A stretch of 64,000 bases of DNA from Hypericum androsaemum (Eukaryota > Streptophyta > Magnoliopsida > Malpighiales > Hypericaceae), in the NCBI GenBank assembly GCA_963995505.1, contig OZ023181.1, positions 15,186,221 through 15,250,220 of the forward strand. Direction: 5' to 3'. Shown here piece by piece: positions 35,876 to 46,534 of the stretch. Under the pieces are notes generated by a model. That model searched no databases and had not been told where the DNA came from. It saw only the letters and a program-made list of their open reading frames with translations. The translations under genes were made by a program, and so were the position numbers. Position 1 is the first letter of the stretch; the number at the start of each line of letters is the position of its first letter.

Positions 35876-36231
35876 CTATCAGAGCAGGAGTTTTCCCCCT
35901 GCCATCATCAGCTTTTTTGTTCCTAATTCACCGGACAAGAAAACTCTAGTTTCTAATTTGGTTCCTAATTCAGTTTATAATTTTTAAAATTAAGATTTTT
36001 CAAGTTTTAGTTCTCTTAGTAGATTTAATTCTTACTAAGAATGTTGGGATTTGAGTTTGGTTTTGCTTGAAGGTGAGAGGAAGGAGATAAAGTGGGAGGA
36101 AGAAAGAGGAGAAGAAAAGATGGCTTTTTTATTTTTTAAATGGTAAGGACATTTTGGTCTTTTCAAGTGGGCCTTCGCCAGAGAAAATTGAATATTCAGG
36201 AGACAAGGACCCAAAAGTATAATAAAATCAA

Positions 36232-37345
36232 GGAGAAATTATGCTCAGGCTCCTAGTGTTTGAAATATTTCACGCTCGCCCCCCTGTATTCCGATAATCG
36301 ATTAAAAACTTCTCGAGGTTTGATTTTATTATACTCTCAGGCCCCACGCTGATGTCATCAATCATTTTTTCTTGTAAAATGACTAATATACCCTTAAAAA
36401 ATCAATTAAATGAAATAAAATAAACATCAACGACTAGAGAGGAACGCAGTCACTGGCCAAAATATCCGACGCCGAGCAAAGCTAATCGACCCCGTTCTTA
36501 ATCCCTCTTCAACTCTCACCGTCATCGAAAACATTCCCCATAACTAATCGATTGGTGCGGGTTCTCCACGGATTTGAACCGAAACTGGACCCCGATGTGC
36601 TCGGCGACCCGGCTTAGCACCTCGCTGATGGGACCCATCGACGGCCATGGAGAGGTACTCGTGATCGCCTTGATGATGATGAAGCCGACGATGATGACAT
36701 GCTCAGAACCTTCCAGCTCCTGTCGTCCTCAAGCTCCAGTAAGAGACCGAAATTCGGCCGTCGTCGACCTCGAGGTGGGCTTGCCTCACACTTGTTGAAG
36801 CTCAAAATACATTTTTTCCACTCAACAACACGTCACTCAAGCGGCGGCTCTTCGTCGTCCACTGTCGTCCCTGTCTCCAGAAAAAACCCTACAGGCGCTT
36901 CGCCGAGAACCACATCTACATTTTTGTTGCGACCGCCGCTTGGGTTCGATTAGGGATTAAGGGTTCGATTGGGGATTAAGGGTTTCGCTTTTCCCCCTTT
37001 GATTTTTGTCGATTCAATGAACTAGAGAGTGATTTTTGTCAATTTTTTGTCTTCTCGGCAGTGGGAATCCACTTGATTTTTTTCTGAATTTTTTATTTTA
37101 ATTTTGATTTTTGATTGCCGGAAAAATTTTGTTCACCGAAAAGATGACCGGAGATTTTAGTTGATCGGACCAAGGGTATAATGGTCATTTCAGTAATAAA
37201 ATAATAATATCTAGACCGCTGACATCAGCGAGGGGCCTGAGAGTATAATAACACCAAACTTCGGGGAGTTTTTAATCGATTACCAGAATACAGGGGGGCG
37301 AGTGTGAAATATACCAAACACCAAGGACCTGAGCGTAATTTCCTC
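36232..37345. mobile_element. MULE, inner, inserted in the outer MULE's terminal repeat
   Basis: Perfect 9-bp target duplication TAAAATCAA (36223-36231 and 37346-37354), lying within the right terminal repeat of the outer MULE. Terminal inverted repeats of about 170 bp share atcgattaaaaact, tattatactctcaggcccc and cgctgatgtca. The interior (36430-36960) is GC-rich with open frames on both strands. On - from about 36640 a frame reads EVLSRVAEHIGVQFRFKSVEN, coding-like but not identified. Likely a Pack-MULE. Confidence 0.85.
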
Positions 37346-37452
37346 TAAAATCAAACACGAGGGACGTCGGCATGTATTTTTCAAACATGAGAGACTTTTG
37401 AGTATATTTAAACAAACACGAGGGACTTGATAGTAATACACCCTAATTTAAA

Positions 37453-37737
37453 TATCTATGTCTTCGGTCTACCAAAGGGCCAAACCACCCGATTTGCCAA
37501 CTGGATCCACATAACAACAATGCTCAAACCTACAATTTCTCCAAATTCGTTCAATTTTGTTCCTCATTTGTTTAGTTTCCGTAAAAAATACAACTGAGGG
37601 CTTATGTTTTCTTGTCAGGTCTGTTAGAATCTAAATCGTCAGAGATTGACCCAAACCTCGACAGTTCCACATAAGACAACTCGCTGAGTTCTGGGGGACA
37701 GGAGTTCTGTCTCCCGGGGAATAGGGAGTTCTGAGTT
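37453..37737 (-). pseudogene. L1 ORF2 start: endonuclease N-terminus
   Basis: Read on - from about 37680: CRGLGQSLT, then VVFFTETKQ and SGGLALWW, the standard opening of plant L1 endonuclease (NCRGLG, ETK, SGGL.L.W). It continues across the MULE into 34935. Together with 40909-41214 it is the 5' part of the same LINE. Confidence 0.75.
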
Positions 37738-37981
37738 TGTAACGAACTTAGTACCGAAATGAATAGAATTAGAAGTTTAAGGGATTTTAGGTAAAGGTCT
37801 AGGTTGGATATAAATAGAAGATTAGTAGAGTACAGGAACTATCTTGACAATTGTAATCCAATTCAGAAAAAGAACATTACGTTCTCTGTATCCTTCTCCC
37901 TCTTTCTCTATCTCTCTCTCTCACACCCCTTTCCCAATTCTTAGGGTTTCTTGATTCCCAATTCTAATCAAGATTGTTACA
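37738..37981 (+). repeat. 5' LTR of the young gypsy element
   Basis: TGTAACGAACTTAG to AAGATTGTTACA, 244 bp, with a perfect inverted end TGTAAC..GTTACA. A TATA-like ggatataaatagaag lies near 37807-37821, and a CT-rich stretch with tctctctctctc follows at about 37900-37922. Confidence 0.95.
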
Positions 37982-38018
37982 TGGTATCAGAGCCTTCAAT
38001 CCTTGAAATTGTGGGTTA

Positions 38019-40073
38019 ATGACAAGATCGAAAGCTATGGAAGAACAGTTCCAGGCTTTTCAGCGGAGTGTTGTGACTCAATTGGTGCATTACGAGGATG
38101 AGAACGCGCAGCGCAGGAGGCAGATGGAAGAGCTTTAGAAAAGTACTGACGAGCTTCGCCACGGAGCTGAGGAGCTTCGCAAGGGAACGGAAGAGTTGCG
38201 GGTGGAGACCAGAACGAGATTTGAGGAATCGTCTCAGAGAATGGCGGAGATGGAGGTGCGAATGGGTGACAGATTGCGTGAATTGATGGAGGAGATCAGA
38301 GCGGCTAATTCTGGAAAGGGTAAAGAGGTGGAGGAAGAAAAAACATCTCCTTTGCTTCCAACCCCTCAAGAACCTCCAAGAACATCTCCTTTGCTTCCAA
38401 CCCCTCAAGAACCTCCAAGAACGGTAGAGAAGAGTGGAAGCAGCAGAAGGCTGAATGGGTTTAACCCTTACAATCACCATCATGAAGGCGGAGAGTTACG
38501 ACAGTCCAAGGGGTTTTTTCAAGAACAAGTTCATGAGCAGTATCAGGTAAGTTTCCAACTTCCTAGAATAGATATCCCTATGGTCTCTGGATTGAACCCA
38601 CGGGGATGGGTGAGACGTTGCGAGAAGTACTTTATGTTGAATAAGGTTCCAGAAGAGAGGAAGGTGGGTGTAGGTGCAATATATTTGGAGGAGGAAGCAG
38701 ATGCTTGGTATATGTCGTGGATAGTGAACAATGAACGAGCTCGGTGGAATGAGTTTGTAGATGCATTATGCTGTAGGTTTGGCAATCGAGGGTACGAGGC
38801 TCTAGTCAAGGAATTCAATCAGTTGAGACAGGATGGAACTGTAGAAGCATATGTGAATAAGTTTGAAGAACTTAAGAGTCTTATGTTGGTTGAGAATAGG
38901 TGCTTGTCGGAGAGATTTTTTGTCTCAAGCTTATTGGCGGGTTTAGATGAGGATATCCATGCAATGGCGTTGGCAGCTAGTCCAACTTCTCTGGCTGAGG
39001 CTATTCGGTTGGCAAGATTAAATGAAAGTGCAATTTGGGCTTTGTTTAAGAGAAGGCCACCTAATGGAGTTGGGTTTGGGATAAATCATCCCTATGTTCT
39101 GAATTTGATGGAAGGACATGATATAGAGGATTGTTTAGCAATCAGATCCCTACAAGCACTAGAAACTGTGGACATGATTACTAGAAATGGCACGCTGAAA
39201 ATTCTGGGAAAAAGTCATCAAAAGCCTTTGATGGTTTTGTTAGACTCGGGCAGCACGTTTAGTTTCGTTGATATGGCATTAGTCCAATCTTTGTCTCTCC
39301 AAGTTGAATCAATACCTGCCATAGAAGTGGCCTTGGCAAATGGTGAAAAGATGATCAGTAGAGAGCAGTGTATCGGGTTTAAATGGGAGATGGGTGGCCA
39401 GCAATTTCAATGCGATTTGCGGATATTGAAGTTAGGCAACTCCGATCTAATTCTGGGTTCAGATTGGATGCAAGGAGATAGTCTGGGAACGACAGTTGAA
39501 TTCGATTTCTGGAAAAGGCAGGCAATTTTGAAAAAGAATGGAAGATCATTTGTGTTGAAAGGCATGTCAGGAGAAGAGCTATGCAAGTTCCAGTTGAGTA
39601 AGAATAATAGCAGTGTCATTCCTGAAGTAGAATTGACATGCATGGACTCTCATAAACTGCAAAATGTTGTTGATCAACCATCTTTTGATACCTTGGAAGA
39701 AGTTCATGGTGTAAGGGAAAATTGTGCAGTTGCAGGTCTGCCATTTACTACAGATTTATCATCTGCACTGCTGCTGCAAAACCCAAGTCTTCAATTTATA
39801 TCGAGACTGCCATTTAGTGTTTTTCTGCCAATTCTTGTAATTCTGCAATTTTATGTGCGAAAGACAGAACTTGATATGTTAAACATAGAAGAGGTTACTG
39901 GTGGCAGAAGAAAAAGAGCAGCTTCAGGTCCGGAAATGATGGTTGCAGGTTTGAAATATCCTGCAAATCATCTGTTAAGTTTTTGCAGGGTTCGAAACCA
40001 TCTTTTGTTGCAGATTCATTCCTGGCTGCAAATGCATCACTTGTTGTACTTCTACAGCAGTTACCTATCATGA
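38019..40073 (+). CDS. Gag-aspartic protease of a gypsy element, one internal stop
   Basis: The frame opens at ATG 38019 and is interrupted by a single TAG at 38136-38138 (codon 40). The next usable ATG, 38196, begins 625 codons to 40073. The N-terminal helical region is charged. A 39-bp tandem duplication at about 38344-38421 repeats a Pro-rich segment. The retrotransposon gag domain spans about 38610-38990 (DAWYMSWIV, W..F...L..RFG). A retropepsin-like domain lies at about 39225-39480 with the active site LLDSGSTFSFVD near 39238. A classical CCHC knuckle was not found. From about 39700 the frame runs into Cys/Leu-rich sequence with no domain. Whether the gag is made in trans depends on stop readthrough or downstream initiation. 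Confidence 0.82.
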
Positions 40074-40640
40074 TTTTGCCAATTGATGTGCTTTTACAGC
40101 AACCATTGCAAAGGGTGCTCATCTCTGCAGATTTCTCATCTGTTTCATTTCAGCAACAACTATGTGCCCTGCAATTTATTACAGCCGCAAGAGTGCAATT
40201 TTTTGCAGTTGTAATGCAGCTTATGACAGGTCTACAAGCTTGTGCAAGTGCTTTCGTTATACTTGGATCACATCAGCAAATGGGAGATTATGCAAAGATG
40301 AAGGTTTGCGAGTTGCTACAGGAGCTGCTACCATCTGCAAAACGTACAACGTTATGGACAACAACCAACTACATGTTATGCAACCATCTGCAATTTCTTC
40401 CAGGGAGAGTGCAATAGATGCTATTCTTGCAGGTTTTTCTTTTTCTATTGGTGGGCAGCAGCTGTTGGAAGATTTTGGTTGGAAGCCACTATGGACATCA
40501 TATGTAGCTGCATGTCTACAATTTTGGTGCAACCATTTGGTTCTGGGAACAACTTGGATTCAGAAGATTCAACACTGTGTGATCGAAAGGCGAGCTCGAA
40601 TTACTGATTTTGATGTTCCTTGAACCTTGAGGACAAGGTT
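39700..40640 (+). other. TGCAG/CTGCAA-rich internal tract replacing pol
   Basis: Between the protease and the 3' LTR the words TGCAG, CTGCAA and GCAGGTT recur every few tens of bases (for example near 39734, 39774, 39845, 39958, 39985, 40011, 40027, 40097, 40390). Several frames stay open for 75-150 codons by composition. No RT, RNase H or integrase motif is present in any frame. Confidence 0.65.
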
Positions 40641-40657
40641 CTTTTGAAGGTAGGAGT

Positions 40658-40901
40658 TGTAACGAACTTAGTACCGAAATGAATAGAATTAGAAGTTTAA
40701 GGAATTTTAGGTAAAGGTCTAGGTTGGATATAAATAGAAGATTAGTAGAGTACAGGAACCATCTTGACAATTGTAATCCAATTCAGAAAAAGAACATTAC
40801 GTTCTCTGTATCCTTCTCCCTCTTTCTCTATCTCTCTCTCTCACACCCCTTTCCCAATTCTTAGGGTTTCTTGATTCCCAATTCTAATCAAGATTGTTAC
40901 A
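40658..40901 (+). repeat. 3' LTR of the young gypsy element
   Basis: 244 bp, same ends as the 5' LTR and differing from it at two visible positions. Preceded by a purine-rich tract at 40646-40657 and followed by the target duplication gagtt. Confidence 0.95.
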
Positions 40902-40908
40902 GAGTTAC

Positions 40909-41214
40909 TCAAATTATCTTAACCTGCTGAAGACTGAAGGGTGTCGAAGAGCTACCCTGTAACCCAATGTCTTCTGGCTCAGCTCTGTGTTGACTTCGAC
41001 TATTTTTGAGTAGTTCTGGCACACTAGGGCAACTCGCTAATGCACTAACCACGGGAGATGGCCTCCCGCCACTGGCTGGTAGGGAAGGAAACAAAACCTT
41101 ACAGGTTCGCCCAGCAATCCCCGACCAGGACCTGAAACCAGCACTCCACCAAACCTGTTCCAAAGCTGGTAGGGAGAGATTGGGACTCAAGACAGGTAAA
41201 AATAGGGTTTCCAA
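40909..41214 (-). pseudogene. L1 5' coding remnant (ORF1 C-terminus or inter-ORF linker)
   Basis: A 101-codon minus frame rich in Ser, Pro and Gly, ending at the gypsy insertion site. The sequence then continues on the other side (37737 downwards) into the L1 endonuclease start. Position just upstream of ORF2 fits the end of LINE ORF1, but no nucleic-acid-binding motif is visible. Confidence 0.5.
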
Positions 41215-41230
41215 ACTATCAAATTTGGGT

Positions 41231-42040
41231 TCGTGTCTTATTTTACAGTTTATATTTTTTTACATTAACAACTTGCATCAACTAATCCGTCCATATTAAT
41301 ATAGATAATCTGAGATTAAAATATTAGAAATTATAAAATAGTATTACATTTATATCAAATACAACTCCTTAATAATGAGACTTCTTAATCTCTCAATAAA
41401 GCCAACGACAACCTTATTGATGAACAAATGAAGAGTTTTTAAATATTTTAAGTCGATGTGTCCATTACTTTATTACTCACATACTAGCGCAGTGAACATG
41501 TACAACACGACAAACTGACCCCTTTACAATTATCTAAATACACCTCTATGCAAGACAACAACTGGGTATTGGACATGACATAAACACAATCAACTGTCAA
41601 CGCATGCTTGGATAGTTAACTGGTCGGCCAACACAAAGTAGAGTTAGGCAGGAATTGACCTCAATATTTATACGTCAAAATTCACACTCTCATGTCAGCT
41701 CAAGTACTAGAACGAGTGCTCAAAGCTCAATTGTAATGGCAGTACATTATCCAATGCTTTTGGCAAATCACAATAGCATATTCAGGATTGGATTTTAATC
41801 GATTGCCTACGATGTGCCATCAGTGTTCAACTTGACAAATACATCTAGGGGCGGCGTTCATGCCATGAAGATCTCTCGCTGAGGGGGATGTGAAATATTC
41901 TAGTTAGTCACAACTCAGGAAAATTACTCTGCCAAGAGAGGGGGATTGCTCCAAACTCGATATGGTTCAGTTTGACAAATTCATCAAGGTGCCCATTCAT
42001 GCCACGGAGACCTCTCGTTCAAGGAGATCTTATGGTCCAT
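41231..42040. other. No gene seen
   Basis: AT-rich. It contains a doublet (tttgacaaattcatcaaggtg / cttgacaaatacatctaggg, with catgcca.gaagatctctcg) near 41830 and 41970, suggesting an old local duplication next to the LINE at 42041. No coding sequence. Confidence 0.5.
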
Positions 42041-43120
42041 TTACTCTGTGAAAATGTGGTATTTTACTGTGAAATCCTCACAGCTTGGGGCCCTTGCTAG
42101 GCTGCAGGCAAGCCCTAGTAGGATCATATTTGATCATGGGATTTGGAATAAGATCCAGAAGATGAAAGTCCATCCTAAGATTAGGATATTTATTTGGAGA
42201 ACTGCTAGAAATGTGATACCAACTTCTGAAAACTTGCTTAAAAGACATCTTTATTCATCTGACTTATGCTCAATTTGCTCTTCAACACCTGAAATTGTTA
42301 TGCATTTATTCTTTGAATGCTCGCATGCGAGAGCCACATGGCTCGCTAGCTCTTTTAACAACGGGTTACCCCCTCTTGTCTGCCAGAATTTAGAGAGATA
42401 TCTTGAATTTATTTTTGATCTGATTATCTTCCCTGATTCTTCTCACTTGATTTCCTTGGCTATGTACACATGCTCGCATATTTGGTTGCCTAGGAACAAC
42501 CTGATCTTCGAGGGGAATTGGATCAATCCTCTGCATACTGCGAACTTTGCTACTCACTCTTGCTCCAATTTTTTGCAGGTGCTGGTCCCTCCCTCTCATT
42601 CGACTCAAATTCTTTGTTCATGGGCTCCCCCTTTAGCAGGAGACATGAAGCTCAATTGCGACGCCTCGTGGATTGATTGTGATTCACAGACAGGGATTGC
42701 TTCCATCGCAAGAGATTTTGAAGGCCTCATTACTAGAGGTCAGACGCAACTTGTGTTTGCTTCTTCTTCGTGCGAAGCCAAAATTAGGACAATTCAACAA
42801 TCGCTCCTTTTGGTCTCAGACCACTTTCGGGATGTGAATTCTATCATCGAGACAGAGTGTCAGCTTACCTTCACTTTTGCAACTCACCATGATCCAAATA
42901 TTGTTTGGGAGGTTGTAATAGGGATTAGGAAAATACTAACTTTATTACCCTTGTGTTCAAATTCCTTCATCCTAGGGCTCTCAACCGAGTGGTGGATTGA
43001 GTTTTTCGCGAAGCTAGAGTAGGCACCCTTCCTGCGGATTGGGCTACATCTCCACCTAACAACTTGGATGTACTCCTTTTTTTTGGATTTTCTGTCTTGA
43101 TTATAAATATTTCGAAAAAA
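42041..43120 (+). mobile_element. 5'-truncated L1 LINE, 3' end
   Basis: A 3'-terminal LINE piece: the coding end, then about 100 bp of untranslated region ending cttgattataaatatttcg and a short A run near 43113-43120. The 5' portion (endonuclease, RT) is missing, as is common for LINE insertions. Different family member and strand from the LINE at 31871-41230. Confidence 0.75.
42048..43022 (+). pseudogene. L1 ORF2 C-terminus (zinc-binding region and RNase H)
   Basis: Open for 324 codons. Residues about 30-110 form the RT zinc-binding region: KIRIFIWRTARN, then C-S-I-C and H-L-F-F-E-C, the CxxC..HxxxxC pattern. Residues about 195-300 match RNase H type RVT_3 (PPLAGDMKLNCDASW with first Asp; GIASIARDFEGLI; SSCEAKIRTIQQSLL with Glu). 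The remainder of ORF2 is absent, so it is a fragment despite the open frame. Confidence 0.82.
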
Positions 43121-43124
43121 AGGA

Positions 43125-43757
43125 AATGTGAAGAATTCTAATTAGCCATAACTCAAACAAACTCTTGTACCTGTCATATAGTAAAGGAGGAGGATTGGCC
43201 GTAGTGGTGTTCGTGCTTAGAGAGATTAAAGACCGGACCCTAGGGTATTCAAGAAAACTCAACGATTCATAAATTATTTGTTATAATTCTCCTCACCAAA
43301 AACTTTATTTTTCTGGCCATCATGGCGAATAAACTATGTCCACTCTGACAAATGTGACAGCTCAACCGAGTGCTGCGACCTGGAAGGTTGAAAAAGCTAA
43401 TTAATTCCCATTGGACCCGTGGGTTTAATAGGAGATCACTAACTTGATGGCATGGTCCTCGTTGGCCGATCTCGAAAAAAAAGCTTTTCTTTGATTTCCT
43501 ATTTCGTGCAGGTAATTTAAAATTATGGCAACCAGGTACTTGTTTCATTTTGTGTAATCGAACCAACAAAACGATTAGATTCACTAAAGGTCTTCGAAAT
43601 CTTGAATACATAATAGTATTAAATATTTGTTTGAAAACTTTACACTTTTTAAAATTTTTACTCAGATCGAACATAAATTAATCAGTTTAGTTGGTATCCT
43701 ACGAATCAATAGCCGAGTTATACGGTCACAAGAATTGATAGGTCTCACACCCGACTG
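43125..43757. other. Spacer upstream of the bHLH gene
   Basis: No gene seen. A dispersed motif near 43610-43680 (ttaaatatttgtttgaaaact..cagatcgaac) resembles those near 4040 and 14015. Confidence 0.45.
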
Positions 43758-43767
43758 CTATAAAGAG
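43757..43767 (+). promoter_or_regulatory. Possible TATA box of the bHLH gene
   Basis: gctataaagag lies about 100 bp before the first in-frame ATG (43862) and about 165 bp before the preferred ATG (43925). Position suits a plant TATA box, but no transcript evidence is available here. Confidence 0.35.
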
Positions 43768-43861
43768 TAAAGGGCACTGTTGGGTTCAATCTCATTGGGA
43801 CATTAAGCACACAAACCGAGTATTATAGGTTCTTGTCTATATCCTTAATCTAGCAAGGTAT

Positions 43862-45342
43862 ATGTCATTATTGAAGCCGTGGACCCTCCAAGCAGGAAAA
43901 GGAAGCTCCACTCCAACCTTGAAAATGGAGGCAGTTCATTTGTTCCCCGAGCCTGAGCTGGTATGTTCACTACTTTTCAACTTAGGAAAAAAAATATATA
44001 AGTAGAATTTTTACACCTTCAGAATTTGAATCTGATCCTCGACTTCAAATGAACGTAATTGAGCAGGGTACGGAGATTGATTACGGGTTCATGCAGCAGT
44101 ATCGACAAGTCAGTTGCCTGCCTGATTTCACCTCACAAAGCATGGAAGTAGCACCTAACGATGAGCTTCACCCATCTTTCAACTTGGAGAGCTTCTCTTC
44201 TTATCCAACCTTCCATACAGAGAAGAGGCCTAATAAGCACCCTAAAACTGATCACAATAACCAATCCCCGAAAACGTCTTTATCTCCTCATCTTTCCCAG
44301 ATTCTCTCCTTCGGGGCTCCGGGAGGCGACCCTGATCATCTGCTGATTTATGGGAAGACCAAGGAAGAGGCTGAGTACCCAGATGTGAAGGCTCATGCCT
44401 ACCAAAGAAATAAGAGGCCTTGCTCATCGAGGACTAAAGGCAACTCCCTGGAGGATCATGTCATGGCGGAGAGGAAGAGGAGAGAGAAGCTTAACCAGCG
44501 GTTGATAACTCTCTCAGCTGTTATTCCTGGCCTTAAGAAGGTATATTCTTACATACTCTACTGCTCCTTTCCTATATAAGGTTTTCTTGAACATGGACTG
44601 CGTTGGTGTTGAGAATCCCGAGTTGATTGTATACTCGTAGTATCATAGGAAAAATTTAATCAACTCGCTGCCTTTAAGGTTTCGTGTTTGACCCGAGTTT
44701 ATCATGTGGTCTGTGTAGCATACTTTTGTTAAGACTCACAGTTTCTAGTTAAATTGTTGATGTCTAGATGGAAAAAGGTACGATACTGGCGGAGGCCATT
44801 AAGTACGTAAAAGAACTTCAAGAGAGAGTAGAGGTGCTAGAGGAACAGACCAAGAAGAGGAGTATGGAGTCTGCTGTCCTTGTCAAGAAATCTCAAGTCA
44901 GTAGAAGCGCGGCTGCTATTTCCTCTAACTCCGAGGACTCTTCTCTCTCCGACAAGGCCTCCGAATCCGACGAGCAGTCGACGGGTTCCCTGTTTCTGGA
45001 GGTAGAAGTAAGGATCTCGGACAAGGATGTGCTGATCCGGATCCACTGCGAGAAGCAGAAAGGGACGTTATCTAACATACTCAACCAGATCGAGAGCCTT
45101 CATCTTACTGTCACCAATAGCAGCGTTGTGCCTTTTGGAAATTCCATCCTGGATATCACTGTTATATCTCAGGTATATATATACTTGCACTGATTTCTAA
45201 ATACATGTTCGAAGAGTTTTATCATCATTCTCGGATATGGGACTGCCTAACCCTTGTTTTATTGCAGATGGAGAAGGAATTTTCCATGAGCGTAAAGGAT
45301 TTGGTGAAGCACCTAACACAGGCTTTCTCCAAGTTCATATGA
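43862..45342 (+). CDS. bHLH transcription factor, subgroup IVa-like (bHLH18/19/20/25 type)
   Basis: Four exons with GT-AG junctions: 43862 (or 43925)-43960, 44067-44540, 44768-45172, 45268-45342. The joined frame is 350 codons from the first ATG and 329 from the second; the second gives the usual family start and length. The basic-helix region (EDHVMAERKRREKLNQR) ends exon 2. Helix 2 continues at the start of exon 3 (MEKGTILAEAIKYVKELQE), so the intron splits the domain as in relatives. His, Glu and Arg needed for E-box contact are present (H-x3-E-x3-R). A C-terminal ACT-like region (exons 3-4) ends in MSVKDLVKHLTQAF. Relatives act in the nucleus, in jasmonate/iron responses or ER-body formation; the exact role is not deducible. 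It is the only intact host gene seen. Confidence 0.9.
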
Positions 45343-46534
45343 CCCATCAAGAACCTCCAATTCCGGGATTTTTAATTAATTAATCTGTCTTCAAAATACC
45401 TACCAGTCTCTCTCAGTTGCATTAGATTGGTGCCCTTTTCGAAAACCAAAGTCACCTACTCTCCAAACCCTAAAAGGAAATTGCAATCGCCTCCAAGTTC
45501 TCCTCCCCGTGACCTCGTTATCTCTGCCATGCACCCTTGTCGGCTGCCATCCTCCTAGTCTCTCGCCTCCCTGGCTTATCTATGCTACAAAGTTTGTCTC
45601 AACGGCACACTAAATTTTTCAAAGACAAAATTACAATAGCACTTCAATTTTTAATAGCAAATCGAGTTTTTTAATAGCACATCAAGTTTTTCAACGGAAA
45701 AATCACAACGACACATTAATTTTCAACTGCAAATCAAAATTTTTAATGTCAGATCAAATTTTTCAACGACAAAAATCACAACGGCACATCAATTTTCTTT
45801 GAAAATTTGAGTATTTCAATGGCACATCCCACCGACACACAATCCTAACATCACATCAATTTTCAAAAGGCAAAATCGTAATTCGTGTAGATCATTAAAT
45901 TTTTTTTCTGAAAATATACAGCAAAAAACTCCAAACGAGTCAAAAGTTATGGTTCGTCAAAGTTTTAATAGTTATAGTTTCAAAAAATTTTAAAAAATTG
46001 ACGGCTAAAATAAGAAAATTAAAATGTAGGAAAATAAAATTGTGTTAAAATATTAGTTAACAAAGTAAAATTTATCATGTTTTTCAAAAAAAAAATAGCT
46101 GCCAACGTGCAGGATCCCCACCGCAGGTGCTTCAGGTGCGCAATAGCCTGCACCGAATCCAGACACGTGAAATTGTAATTTGGGATATTTCGGCTAATCA
46201 AAAATTTGGATTATTCGGATTTGAATTATCCGAATGCTCACTCCTACCCATGACCTCTAATTTTATTTTGTTCTTTTATGGTAACTAATTTTTAAATTGT
46301 AATTTTTTGAATTTTTCCTTTTTCTCTAGCTCCTTCTTTCCTTCATCTCTTCTCTCTCTTCAACAAGAAGTTTCCAACTCCATAGAAATTGCATCGCCAT
46401 CACCACGCCATCATTCAGTCTTTGTGCCTACACATTTTGCAAACATGATTCTGACGAAACACACGGAGTATGAATTTCGACTACAATAACAGAATTTCCT
46501 TACGGATTGTGCCTAATCTTGTCAACTGTACTAC
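45343..46534. other. Downstream spacer with degenerate repeats
   Basis: No gene seen. At about 45600-45870 units of the form tttttcaacgacaaaatcac followed by aacggcacatcaattttc recur four to five times in degenerate form (35-60 bp spacing). Confidence 0.5.

Larger units (their letters stand above)
34944..37443. mobile_element. MULE, outer, inserted in the LINE
   Basis: Left end gggtaaattactctcaaatc and the reverse complement of the right end (gggtgtattactatcaagtc) start inverted repeats of at least 110 bp that share tttaaatatactcaaaagt and atacatgccgacgt. Flanks taatttata (34935-34943) and taatttaaa (37444-37452) agree at 8 of 9 bases. Without the inner MULE it is about 1.4 kb. No transposase. 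The middle (35350-35880) is GC-rich and may be captured gene sequence. Confidence 0.82.
37738..40901 (+). mobile_element. Young non-autonomous Ty3/gypsy element (gag-protease only)
   Basis: Two LTRs of 244 bp (37738-37981 and 40658-40901) differ at two positions that I can see (g/a near 37777 and t/c near 37827). The perfect 5-bp target duplication GAGTT lies at 37733-37737 and 40902-40906. The primer site TGGTATCAGAGCC is at 37982-37994 and a purine tract (gaaggtaggag) precedes the 3' LTR. The interior encodes gag and an aspartic protease but no RT, RNase H or integrase. This matches the TR-GAG class of non-autonomous elements. LTR identity of about 99% means a recent insertion. Confidence 0.92.
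31871..41230 (-). mobile_element. L1-type LINE, decayed, split by later insertions
   Basis: Minus-strand LINE read from right to left: a possible ORF1 end or linker (41214-40909), endonuclease (about 37700-37453, continuing at 34935-34690), RT (about 34110-33400), zinc-binding C-terminal region (32554-32291) and RNase H (about 32045-31900). The RNase H tail marks it as an angiosperm L1. It is interrupted by the gypsy element 37738-40901 and the MULE 34944-37443; removing both makes the endonuclease contiguous. No poly(A) tail was found at the left end, so the 3' end is truncated or unrecognised. Confidence 0.82.

Noticed and set aside
44242..45084. Minus-strand ORFs across the bHLH exons
   Set aside because: Antisense shadows of the spliced + gene.
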